From Lactuca virosa (lineage: Eukaryota > Streptophyta > Magnoliopsida > Asterales > Asteraceae), in contig CAKMRJ010005523.1 in NCBI GenBank assembly GCA_928212115.1, positions 137,367,270 to 137,431,269 on the forward strand: DNA of 64,000 nt. Reading direction: 5' to 3'. Shown here piece by piece: positions 1 to 9,333 of this stretch. The notes beneath the pieces were generated by a model. That model saw only the letters and a list, made by a program, of their open reading frames with translations. It made no database searches and was not told the origin of the DNA. The translations under genes and the position numbers were made by a program. Numbering within the stretch: position 1 is the first letter of the stretch; every line of letters starts with the position of its first letter.

Positions 1-194
1 GGTAGTGATCCTAATCCAATATAGGCCAAAAAACCCAAAAATATGCCATCTGCCAGTGCAATTCGTCGAGCCAGGCTTTGGACTCGTCGAGTTCATCAAT
101 GGACTCGGCAAGTTCAACCTAACAGAAGGCCATTTTCAGTTTGCTTCAACTTTAAACAATGAACAATGCAACTATATAACAGAAAACTACCAAT

Positions 195-207
195 GGCTCT
201 TATACCA
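195..207 (-). other. Primer-binding site of J (initiator Met-tRNA type)
   Basis: Minus strand reads TGGTATAAGAGCC, one mismatch from the usual plant PBS TGGTATCAGAGCC complementary to the 3' end of initiator tRNA-Met. It lies one base inside the LTR end at 209 and fixes the element's orientation as minus. Confidence 0.75.
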
Positions 208-208
208 C

Positions 209-973
209 TGTTGGGTTTTAGGTACTATAACACTCCTATGGTGCACATACAACCCTAATAGCTTTGGATCTAAGTTTTCTCCAGTTATACTTGCAATAAA
301 ATTCCAAAGCATGAAGCCTACAACTAGCATACAATTTTGGTACATGAATCATAAAATCAAGTTAGAAGAATACCTATTTATTGTAGCTTGTAGTTGTTGG
401 CCTTTCAAGAGCTTAGCACCTCAAGTGTGATGCCTAAAATGGTTCACAAACACCATGAACAGAGGAGGACTTTGAGAGAGAGGCTAGACACTTCAAAATC
501 GGCTATAATTCTCTTAGAATACTTAGGTGGTCCGATTTTGGCTAAGGGGTAACATTTATATAGTGTAGGATTCCAAGGGTCATGGGTAAAACCCTAATCC
601 ATACACTTAGGTTTGATCATATCTCATGTGGGCTAACTCTTCATGGATACTTACACAAAGTTAGCCCAACATGGATCAATAGCCCAAACAATATATATAT
701 ATCATTGATTTACATAATCAGTCCCCGTTAATTTAATTAGTCTATTTTGATCACTAAATTGATTCCAAATTAATTCTTGATAAATACTAATTAAATATTA
801 TGATTTCTCAATTAATATATTATATTATAATATATTAGTAAATCATAAATAGCCTCTTTCTCAATTATCCATCCTATGAGATTGTTCTGGTGAAGGCAAC
901 TCAAATAGACCATGCTACTCTCGGGTCAAGTACATACCAATTATAGTTATAGGCTTAGACACCTAATCCAACA
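209..973 (-). repeat. 5' LTR of element J
   Basis: About 765 bp, beginning TG and ending CA on the plus strand. It aligns along its length with the C LTRs (757 and 767 bp): shared words include 'ctatggtg(c/t)acat', the 'tttatatag' TATA region near 555-562 and the terminal 'gacacct(a/t)atccaaca'. A minus-strand promoter is expected at the TATATAAA motif. The LTR is more diverged from the C copies than these are from each other. Confidence 0.8.
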
Positions 974-2342
974 CCTTTGTGGGAAGATTATGTTGACAGG
1001 GATCATACAAGACATCCGGAACTCACCAGGACTCAAGTCGAAGCAACTCTCATCTCCGTGAGGAATAGGGTCATTCAAAGCAACCTGCCCTTCGTTGCCC
1101 CTACTGAGGAAATCACAGATCTGGAATTCGTTTCCGGAGAAACTCCAAAGACTCATCTTCATGATGTTATGAACTCCGATCCCAATGAAGACAATTCTGA
1201 TGAAGTCATGTTCGATGATGAAGGTGATTCAATTACTGCTCCTCGACTATTCTCATCATTTCCCATTCATTCAAATCCATCCTCATCAAGGCCGGATTTC
1301 CACTTTGGACTCTCATCGTCCTCTTCGGAACTGGTTGACGAAGAAATCAATGTTGAAGACCAAGCTCACCAAACTCATTTCGGAGCCGAAACAGAATCCA
1401 CTCCTCACCATGAATATCAGACAGCTAATGCAACTCCAGATCGTCCCTCCGTTCCAGAAACTCAAGAAGATGACAGAAACAAGTCTCATACTTCCACTTC
1501 AGACACACAATCATCCGCAGGCAATTACGTTGATCCTTTTGCCCTTCTGGAAATCCGAGACAATGTCTCTGACACCATGAAGAAGGTTGATGCCATCAAA
1601 ACTTCTGTGGCCGGACTAAATAAGAAGATTGATGAAAAGGTTTCCAGACTGAATTACAAGCTTGATGCAATCCTCCAATCCCTGTCCGAAACCAACAAGT
1701 CCGGACCCACTGTTGCTGAAAGAGAAGCCCAACTTGAGCAGCTCATCTCTCTCCGTCTTAAGCAAACTATCGAAGAATTTAAACAAAAATATGATGCTTC
1801 TGTCGATCACTACCTTGACACAATCACCAAGGTACTCAACGTTCATGATGATTTGGTCAGTGCCACAAACACCCTCATCAAACAAACTCATGTTCGTCAT
1901 GAGAAGCAGATTCAGAGGTTGGAGAAGGAGATCCGGAATAAAGATGAGATGAATCTGATCATCCAACAAGCTCTTCTAAAGCTTCTCAGGGAATGTTGGA
2001 ACATCGTGGATATTCCGAACCACAAGTTTGACGAAATGCTTACCGACTTCAACCCTTTTCGATCATCTCAAAATCTCAGGCTCCCACAGCTGACGCTTAT
2101 GATGCTCTGACTCTTCGGATGAATCAGAGTTTTCAGAAGGTGTTCGACCGCTTCTCGGAACTTAAAGCTTCTACAGTGCTTGCACCAGTTGCAGGATCCT
2201 CCGTTGCAATAGGGGAGAAGGACCTAGCTCGAGAAACCAAACATGGAAACCTGTCTTGGAGTTCAGACTCCGAGATGAAAACTCTGATGATTCCTTACAA
2301 ATCCTTACAGGTTCTCCAGGTGGTGATGATGATGATGATGAC

Positions 2343-2373
<31 letters not shown>

Positions 2374-3710
2374 ATGATGATGACGACGACGATGATGATG
2401 TTGTTGATGATGATGATGAAGATATATACGTCAAGAATGCCATCAAAGGGCTTCCGGCCCCCAAAAAGTTTCCAGCCAAGGTGCTCTCCGAGGAAGAGCA
2501 AAGGATTTGGTCTGCAGTATCATGGCCATCAACTCTGGCCGATGTTCTTCATAGAACTAAAGAAATGGCTAAGGCTAAAATCCATGTAGCGGTTGACGCC
2601 TTCCGGGCCACAACATCAATGCTGCCTCCGATTCCTTCTCCAAAAATAGCTACTATCGATGAAGGCTCTCCACTCCGAAAGTCGGGTGATATTCCGGAAG
2701 ACCCCCGGCCTTCCTCTCCTCCAAAGTTTGTTGTTGACGAGAACATGCAACACATCCTCTCCACCCTCCAAAAACAGAAATACAAGGGAAATAAGCCCAT
2801 TTCAGACTTCTCCTACACTGCTCCTCCCTTGAAAGAAAAACGTGGTTGGGTTCAGGAAGAGATCATTCAAGCTCTTAAGGAAAGCATCAGGATCCAATCC
2901 TTCAAGGATGATAATCCTCATCCGATGCTAGGGATCTCTCTTATTTGCAGAGATGGAATCTTAAAAGATGTAGACATAGTGCCTTTCATGTACTATGATC
3001 TTCCGAATCAAGACTCGTACCATATCGATTTTCCTCTCTCTCCCTAGAGCAAGTTCTACACAAATTTCGCTCCTCTCCATTCGGAAGATGATCCTCAAAT
3101 GATCATCCGGACTGAACGTGAAAGAGTGAAGACCTTCTATTCCAAGAACGCACTTCCTCAAAAATAAGTATGGTCTCGGAAAAGAATCACCAAAATTTCC
3201 GGATTTGGAAGGAAGATCTTGACCAAGTTCGAACTTAATTATGTGTTATTCCAGTACCACATCTTCCGAAACAAGCCAAGTCAGAAAACATCATTGATGC
3301 TGACTTCCCTGCAATCAACCCAACGATATTCTGACGTTGCTGCCCACTTCAAAAGCATTCAAGCTGGCAATCTTAGCATGGGAGCTTACCATTCTGCTTT
3401 GAGTTTCCTCAAAGATTATGTTGTGGAATTTTGCCGGTGTGACTTTGAACTGGCCCATCTGTTCGGAATCGAGAAATACTTGGCCAAAATCGACTTCAAG
3501 TTGCCTGAAGCTGAAATTTTACCAGAGGGACCCATTGATGAACCAGTGCTAGGTTTTTTCTATCTTCAAAGAAAAACAAACAAGAATGACTTCTTTCGAG
3601 TCCTTAACAAACATCTGGTTCCCACCAAGGCCCTTCAGAAGTTCATCAGCCGAGCATCAAAGTCTGACGCACCTGAGCACGTGAAAACAAAGTTCATAAG
3701 TCAGTTGTAG
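974..3710 (+). pseudogene. ORF3 ('envelope-like' position) of element I, broken
   Basis: Reads as an acidic, Ser-rich segment (977-1550), a coiled coil (about 1555-2050, heptad-rich with KKIDEKVSRLNYKLDAIL), an aspartate run (2322-2430), a Pro-rich linker and a C-terminal domain (about 2850-3710). The C-terminal domain contains a VWSRKRITKISG stretch that lines up with TWSEGKIIVVKVTG in B and VWSLVKIVRVLG in A. The frame shifts near 2070 and again before 2256. In-frame stops follow at 3045-3047 and near 3165. The 5' end is cut by J, so start and promoter are not visible. No signal peptide or hydrophobic transmembrane span is seen. Function is unknown; 'envelope-like' rests only on position by analogy with SIRE1. 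Confidence 0.6.
2322..2430 (+). repeat. GAT/GAC trinucleotide microsatellite encoding poly-Asp
   Basis: A run of GAT and GAC codons gives roughly 30 aspartates with single Tyr and Val interruptions inside ORF3 of element I. In other frames it reads poly-Met or, on the opposite strand, poly-Ile; those ORFs are artefacts. Confidence 0.9.
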
Positions 3711-3799
3711 TGGTATATCGGAGTCAGATAATGGTTGTACAGAGCGTACGTGTTCATCAAGGAAGATTCGAGCTAAGATGACTAGATTGCTAAGTTCAC

Positions 3800-3810
3800 T
3801 TAGGGGAGAT
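3800..3810 (+). other. Polypurine tract of element I
   Basis: TTAGGGGAGAT lies immediately before the LTR start TGTTGAAACC at 3811, the expected position of the plus-strand primer. Confidence 0.7.
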
Positions 3811-4365
3811 TGTTGAAACCTGAAAGTGAACCTCTAGCAATATCTAACCTTTGGAAATTCCAAAGTCAGTCTTAGGTCTGAAGTGGAATATGGTCCGGAG
3901 TCACTCTATGGTCAGAAGTGAAGTTGGTGTCCGGAGTAGAGTGTATGTTCGAAGAGAAGATGTTACGAGATTGTGCATCCGTCTACATTAATTGTTCTTG
4001 TCATTTTGCTTGATGTAACTTTACATAGGACTTAGTTTATTTTGTCAAAATGGATAATCAGAGTGTCAGGAGTAATTCCTTTATCCGGTCCTATGTATGT
4101 AACTTGGTTTGTACGATGTAACTCTTTCTCCTATATAATGAGTGTTTAGTGACAGGAATGAATGATGGATTGTTCCTCCTAAGATAACTATATTTGAATT
4201 TACTTCACTTGCATCTTTCTCTCGAACCAAACTCTTTCAAACATTCTACTTGTTCATTTATTGTCTTTACTTTGATTATTCTCATTACTCCATATTTAAT
4301 ACTTGAAGTACTTTGTTGCTTCTCATCTTCAGTCTTGACTGGTCTTGCTAGACTTGACTGGAACA
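3811..4365 (+). repeat. 3' LTR of element I
   Basis: Starts TGTTGAAACC directly after the PPT. TATATAAT at 4132-4139 is a plausible TATA box. The 3' boundary is placed at GGAACA (4360-4365) because it mirrors the starting TGTT, but there is no second LTR in the window to confirm it. TCCGGA-type words (near 3895, 3930, 4075) continue the pattern seen in ORF3. Confidence 0.55.
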
Positions 4366-4720
4366 GTTAATCAGAAGCAGACATTGATCTTAAGCATTAA
4401 CTCAAGGTTTGAGTTTTCGAGCCTTGTCCCTACGCAATCAAATCCTTGTTCTTACAATGTACTCACCAGGTTTCCCAACCTGACTCACTCAGTTTATTGT
4501 ATCACAGGTATCGATGCGAAGATACATTACACTGAGAGTTTAAAGGAGATGTAAATCATTAGTGTAAATAAATTTAAGGTCTGTTTAGGCTTATGTTTCT
4601 GTATTGACGATGACATCCCAATGTTTTAATATAAATAAAATACATTTCTTTGGAAATGCATTGATAACATCTTTATCATGTTTTCTAAGACCAAATTCTG
4701 CAATATTATTCTTCAAATAA
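4366..4720 (+). repeat. Fragment of a Gypsy-type LTR (3' portion)
   Basis: The order of short blocks (a 'ctcaccaggtttcc...cctgactcactcag' region, an ACAGGTA site, a 'tgacatccc' block, 'tttatcatgtttt', 'ttctgcaata') follows the 3' third of the D LTR (45170-45440 and 49435-49705) at low identity. It is an old diverged relative. No internal region or second LTR accompanies it. Confidence 0.55.
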
Positions 4721-4765
4721 TATATATATATATATATAGGTATATATATATATATCTATATATAG

Positions 4766-4797
<32 letters not shown>

Positions 4798-4838
4798 GAT
4801 ATATATATATATATATATTATATATAATATATATATCG
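4719..4838. repeat. (TA)n microsatellite
   Basis: About 120 bp of almost pure TA dinucleotides with a few interruptions (AGG, ATCTA). It adjoins and probably grew within the Gypsy LTR fragment. Confidence 0.9.
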
Positions 4839-5039
4839 AGGTTTGATTTCACTTTGATAATGCTTATTATTTTCTTTATTTTCTATGTATGTACCTAATG
4901 ATACTTCTTTGCATTCATGAAATCATTTTTGTGTTACCTATTGTTTTTAGAAAATCTTTGCATAATTTTGAAATGTTTTTTAGCATCATACTTGTTGCAT
5001 ACATGCTACAATGGGTTCACTAAGAGATATTAGATACCC

Positions 5040-5769
5040 AAATTGATTGTTAGTCGTTGTTATTCATTACGCATTGTGGTTCCCTCTCAACAAACAGATC
5101 GTTGGGTTTGGGATATTGCTTATGGGGTGGTTTTCAATGTTAGTGACACATAAAAGTATGTTGATATTTTACTACCGACTAATAGCACAATTCCAACTAA
5201 ATGAAATTCATTTCTTCGAAAAAAAGTTGAATATATTTTTATATACAAAGCATGATTATATAGATTACATATGAAGGAGAACCTTTTGGTTAGAGGAATT
5301 GATCTCCCTTATAACCTATTTGTAATAGTTACATTGAGGAGGTGGATCATGTTTTTTTTGTCATGCAATGTTACAAAGGCTATTATGGATAAATTAGTAG
5401 ATGGTGCTATACTAACATGTCCTTTGATCCATATGGTTCAAAATCTTCTTAGTTAGACTCGAGTTCCTTGACTGTTACAAAGAGGATGGTGTTGGATGTC
5501 ATTACTTCGACTACTTGGTGGAGTATTTGGAAGTTTAAAAATTTTTCACTTTTTGACAGATGTAAGCTGAGAAGAGATAAGCTTTATGATAGTACTGTTG
5601 TGTGTTCTTATAATTAGGTTGTGCATAGAAAATACAAAGTTCATATCATATGGGATAAGATTTTTTGCTCCAAAATTCCATTTTATACTTCTCTATGTAA
5701 TTGTTTGTCTTCACATGTTCCTTACTAGTGTTTCTTTTAATATATAAAATTCAGCTATTGAAAAAAAAA
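5040..5769 (+). pseudogene. 5'-truncated LINE (L1-type), C-terminal RT-associated zinc-finger region
   Basis: Plus-strand frames contain pieces typical of the zf-RVT domain at the end of plant LINE ORF2: a DRWVWDIA segment near 5095, ENLLVRGIDLP near 5277-5310, and a CN-x-x-KAIMDKLV segment near 5365-5400. They are split by several frameshifts. An A-rich stretch at 5760-5769 may be the remnant of the poly(A) tail. Upstream ORF2 domains are missing, as expected for 5' truncation. 4839-5039 and 5770-6009 are AT-rich with nothing recognisable. Confidence 0.7.
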
Positions 5770-6009
5770 TTGAACAAAATTTCTAATCGTGACTGTCTTA
5801 TCTAGCTATCCAAGATCAAAATAGTCGCCATAAAACAAATATCAAAGTTCGGTGACTTTCATTCCAAAAAATAAAATAATGATTACACTATAAAAATAAC
5901 AGATAAAATAATGATTTTGATATATTTTATCTTATTATTTATAACAAATTTATCATGAATGATTAATTAATTTTAATTATTTAGTACTGATAAATAAATT
6001 TTAAAATAA

Positions 6010-7662
6010 ATTTCACATTTGGTTTTTATGGTTGGCCAAAATTCATACTTTAAGTCGTAATATTGAACTTTTGACATTGCTGGTAACTATGGTTTGTATT
6101 TGTTGTATGAACTAATATTATAAAAGCCCTGAATTTTTAACCCGTAATTGGAAAAAACCATAATATTTTTTTTATTGCTATGGCCACAACTTTCTCGTAG
6201 AATTATCACTCTCCTAAAAGCCTATTAACGATTTCATGGTTAACTTGGTTAATTTTTTTGCAAAATCAGTCCCAAAAGTTCAAATTTGGTCCCTAAGGTT
6301 TGCAAAAAATTACAACACATGATGTTTTAATTTTATTTTTTGTTTTTTGTATACTTTATTTATTTTCGATTTTTTTATGAATATATATACATTTTTTATT
6401 TTCGCTTTTGTTATATACTTTGATTTATTTTCATTTTTTAACTTTATTTTTCATCAATTTGATTTTTTTTTTACCTTTTTTATTACCTTTTTTTGCTATT
6501 TATAGTGTATATATAGAGTATATTAGATTTTTTTTTTAGTTTTTATTTTTCATATTTCTTTTCGTATTATATTTTAATTTTTTCATCCTTTTTTTTATTT
6601 TTTTTATTTGTTTTCCAATTATTTGTTTTTATTTTTTTTGTATTTTTAATTTTTTATTGACCTTTTTCAAAAAATATAAAATGTATTAATGTATTAGATT
6701 ATATTATAATTTATATAACTTATAGTTTTTGTAATTTTTTTTTATTTTATTCAAGTAAATAAATGTGTTATGTTTATATTTGTATTTCGGTCCAACTATT
6801 TTCTTTTTACTTTTTTTTTTCTTTAGTGCTATTATATTTATGTTACGAAAAAATGAAAATAAAAAAAATTAGCTTGTTTATTGAGAATTAGTTTTCAAAT
6901 GTGTTATATAAACTTGGAAATTAAATCATATTTTGATGTGATATCAATAGTTTTAAATTCAAGATAATATTTTCAATTTGATAATAGACTAAAACAAATA
7001 ATAATAATAATAATAGCGGTCTCTATAAAAAACTTGGTTATAGTAATTTATATTCAATTCGAGTTTCGTTTACTTGAATAAAATAAATAAAAACGTTAGA
7101 AAAAGAAAACCATATATACTAGATAGAAAAAATAGAAAAAAAAGGTATAAAAGGTAAAAAAAAATCAAATTGTTGAAAAAAGTTAAAAAATGAAATAAAT
7201 AAAGTATATAAAAAGAAAATAAAAATGTATATGTATTTATAACAAAAACCGAAAATCAATAAAGTATACAAAAAATGAAAAATAAAGTTAAAAAACCATG
7301 TGGTGTAATTTTGCAAACTCAGGGACTAATTTAACTTTTTGGACTGATTTTGTAAAAAATTAACCAAATTAACCATGAAACTCGTTAAATGGGCTAGAGT
7401 AATAATCCTGCAACAAAGTTGTGGCCATAGCAATAATAATAAAAATATTAAGGCTTTTTCCAATTAGACATTAAATATTTAAAACTTTTATAATATTAGT
7501 CCTTGTTGTATTGGAGTATTGGTGGTCCTTGATCCATATGTTCTTTTCACATGGATTTGCAACCGCTCATACAACAAATACAAACCATCCGGACCAACGA
7601 CACCAAAACTCCAATACTAGACCAAAAGTAGGAATCTAGGTAAACCAAAGGGATCAGATGTG
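6010..7662. mobile_element. Foldback / long-TIR DNA element without coding capacity
   Basis: Two long arms are reverse complements. The stretch at 6089-about 6500 (starting ATGGTTTGTATTTGTTGTAT) mirrors about 7120-7588, and similarity continues outward to about 6010 and 7662. Matching inner blocks include 'attgctatggccacaac' (6173) and its complement near 7425, and the 'aaaatcagtcc' and 'gcaaa' blocks. The left arm lacks about 70 bp present in the right. The middle (6500-7100) is T-rich then A-rich with no ORF. This resembles Mutator-like or foldback elements. I could not fix exact ends or a TSD, so superfamily is open. Confidence 0.65.
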
Positions 7663-8219
7663 TAATTGATCATCCAAACGCTTACAAAATATGAAATATT
7701 AAATAGCTAGCTTGGCTATAGATGGCTCGAGCTTTAGCCGTCGCCAAGGAGTCTTACTCTTACCCAATGATAAACACCCACGCCGTTTAATCCTTTACCG
7801 CTCGTTTGCATTTTGGCAACCAGTCGTCCACGTCCTGCTTGTTTACGATACCCGTCGATCAGAATAATGGTTAATTTTTTTTTGAACAGCAGAATAATGG
7901 TTAATTAATTTTGAAACAATTTTACTTAATGACTTGCATTCGAAATAATAATAATAGTATATTCCCGAGTAATTTTTATTTGAAATTATTTTTAGATAAA
8001 ATATATATTTCATTTAATTTTATAGTTAATCATTATATTTCGGTTTTTTCAATAAAAGTCATACATAGTTTAAAATTTGTTATTTCTACCATTGATAAGA
8101 TATGACATGTAATAGCATAAAGCGATACAATAGAAAATTTATTAAAACTGAATGGATTTAACTAAATATCTAACAACGTTGTCAAATTTTTCATTAAAGC
8201 CATTAAATTTTGCAAAAAA
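7663..8219. other. Unassigned AT-rich sequence
   Basis: No gene, domain or repeat recognised. 7700-7860 is less AT-rich than its surroundings and could be a scrap of an unrelated element. The short ORF at 7911-8105 has no recognisable content. Confidence 0.4.
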
Positions 8220-8751
8220 AATATTATGACTATTTTAAAATGTTAATTTATATATTTGTATAGTGTAGGTTTTTATATATATTTTTTATAGTATAGGGTC
8301 GTTTATATAAATACGTTACACTCTTGTATTATATAATGCAATGGAATACTTGACAAACCCTAATTTCACAAGATAACTTGGTATTGAGCTTTTCTCCCTC
8401 ATGATCATAATTTTTTTACGCCCATCCAACATCGTTTTTTTGTCAGTCAGTCACTGCTTATTGTTTTCAGCGTCTATTTGTTGTTGTCAGACGTCTCGCG
8501 CGACCCTCCTTCTTCTATCGTCGATCACTACCTAACGGGTGGACTTATCCATTGCTGTCATTGACTCACTGTTATTTGTGTTTGCTTCATCGATACGAGT
8601 TTCTTTGGTGCTTCTTCGTTGCCCTTCTTCCTTCGTCAACAATAAGATTGTTTACCGTTTTCAGGCTACAATCTCTCTATCCAAGGTAAGCAACTTGATT
8701 TTTATTACGTTCTCTTTTATTTCATTCTATTTTTTCTGTTTTTTCGGACCA
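8220..8751 (+). promoter_or_regulatory. Probable 5' LTR/leader of element K
   Basis: Precedes the K gag start at 8752 and contains TATATAATGC at 8330-8339 followed by AAACCCTAATTTCAC, an arrangement common in plant copia LTRs. CCAAGGTAAGC near 8681-8691 resembles a splice donor, so the leader may carry an intron before the ATG. No PBS and no second LTR were identified, so the LTR edges are not defined. Confidence 0.4.
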
Positions 8752-8863
8752 ATGAGTACCATACCCGCTGGATCAACCTCCACCATTCCTACTGCTAGTC
8801 AACTAGTTTACGCAGTCACAAATGTATACACTCAATTTAGCTTCAAGTTAATTGTTCATGGGT
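8752..8863 (+). pseudogene. Element K gag, N-terminal fragment
   Basis: Starts with MSTIPAGSTSTIP and continues with the QLVYAVTNV... opening typical of one plant copia gag family. It breaks off at the insertion of element A. The frame resumes at 30443 when A and one copy of its TSD are ignored, which supports the boundaries of A. About 37 codons remain on this side. Confidence 0.7.
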
Positions 8864-9159
8864 TGATGAAGTATTGAATCGAGTAATGAACGTAGAATCA
8901 GAGTAATGAGAATTAAGAACACCGAGAGTAAATAAGATCTTGTTTCAGCTCAATTATGCTTCACGATTACAAAGAGAGAATAGACAAGACAGACTCCCAA
9001 AAAACTCTTATATAACTATAAGTAACATTTCCTATTTATAGGAAAACAGTAAAGCATACAAAAAATTACAAAGGACTAAGCTTTCTAGTTTCGACACAAA
9101 ATGCATTTGTAAAATAACATTACATTTCGACACCTTACCATATAATTTCGACCCTTACA
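8864..9159 (-). repeat. 3' LTR of element A
   Basis: 296 bp, TG...CA, matched by the 5' LTR at 30147-30442. The minus-strand TATA box (TATAAATA, 9033-9040) lies inside an 18-bp palindrome, TTTCCTATTTATAGGAAA. Confidence 0.92.
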
Positions 9160-9171
9160 ATCTCCCCCTCT
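9160..9171 (-). other. Polypurine tract of element A
   Basis: Minus strand AGAGGGGGAGAT abuts the 3' LTR. The GGGGGAG core matches the PPTs of B and G and the internal tracts at 16672-16788. Confidence 0.8.
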
Positions 9172-9333
9172 GTAAGCAGTGTCGAAATCAGTTGATCAAA
9201 ACTTGAGCAGCCAAGTGTAATGTTCTTCGAATCTCAGCATACCAATTCATCACTTCTTAGTTTTTTCCTTTATCTCCTTCATTATTCTTCTTACAACTAT
9301 TCATACGAACAATTAAGTTCGTATACTGAGCAG

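Larger units (their letters stand above)
1..973 (-). mobile_element. Element J: 5' end of a Ty1/copia retrotransposon (partial)
   Basis: A minus-strand copia element enters from the left edge. Its 5' LTR (209-973) and primer-binding site (195-207) are present. Positions 1-194 are untranslated leader with ACTCGTCGAGT-type words, also seen in the leader of element C. LTR and leader resemble those of C (21653-29609), so both belong to one family. The body and the second LTR lie outside the window. The 426-nt ORF across the leader and LTR has no recognisable domain and I do not call it a gene. J interrupts element I: ORF3 of I begins immediately after the LTR end at 973. The TSD would start CCTTT at 974-978, but the left partner is not visible. 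Confidence 0.8.
974..4365 (+). mobile_element. Element I: 3' part of a Sirevirus-like copia element
   Basis: Plus-strand remnant consisting of a long third ORF (974-3710), a short non-coding tail, a polypurine tract (3800-3810) and a 3' LTR (from 3811). The order ORF3-PPT-LTR matches elements A and B, and the C-terminal part of its ORF3 resembles theirs. The gag-pol part, if it survives, lies left of J and outside the window. The word TCCGGA recurs throughout this segment, including the LTR. The 3' end at about 4365 is inferred from a terminal AACA and is uncertain. Confidence 0.7.

Noticed and set aside
5..430. 141-codon ORF at the window start
   Set aside because: Runs from the J leader into its LTR on the opposite strand from the element's genes. 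No family resemblance.
2295..2501. Poly-Ile and poly-Met ORFs near 2300-2500
   Set aside because: Other frames of the GAT repeat in ORF3 of element I.
4719..4838. Origin or matrix-attachment function for the (TA)n tract
   Set aside because: Only dinucleotide expansion is visible. Similar AT runs at 28080 and 63512 lie within retrotransposons.
8539..8877. Host gene with signal-peptide-like N-terminus
   Set aside because: The hydrophobic start is non-coding LTR/leader. The real homology starts at the ATG at 8752 and is copia gag.
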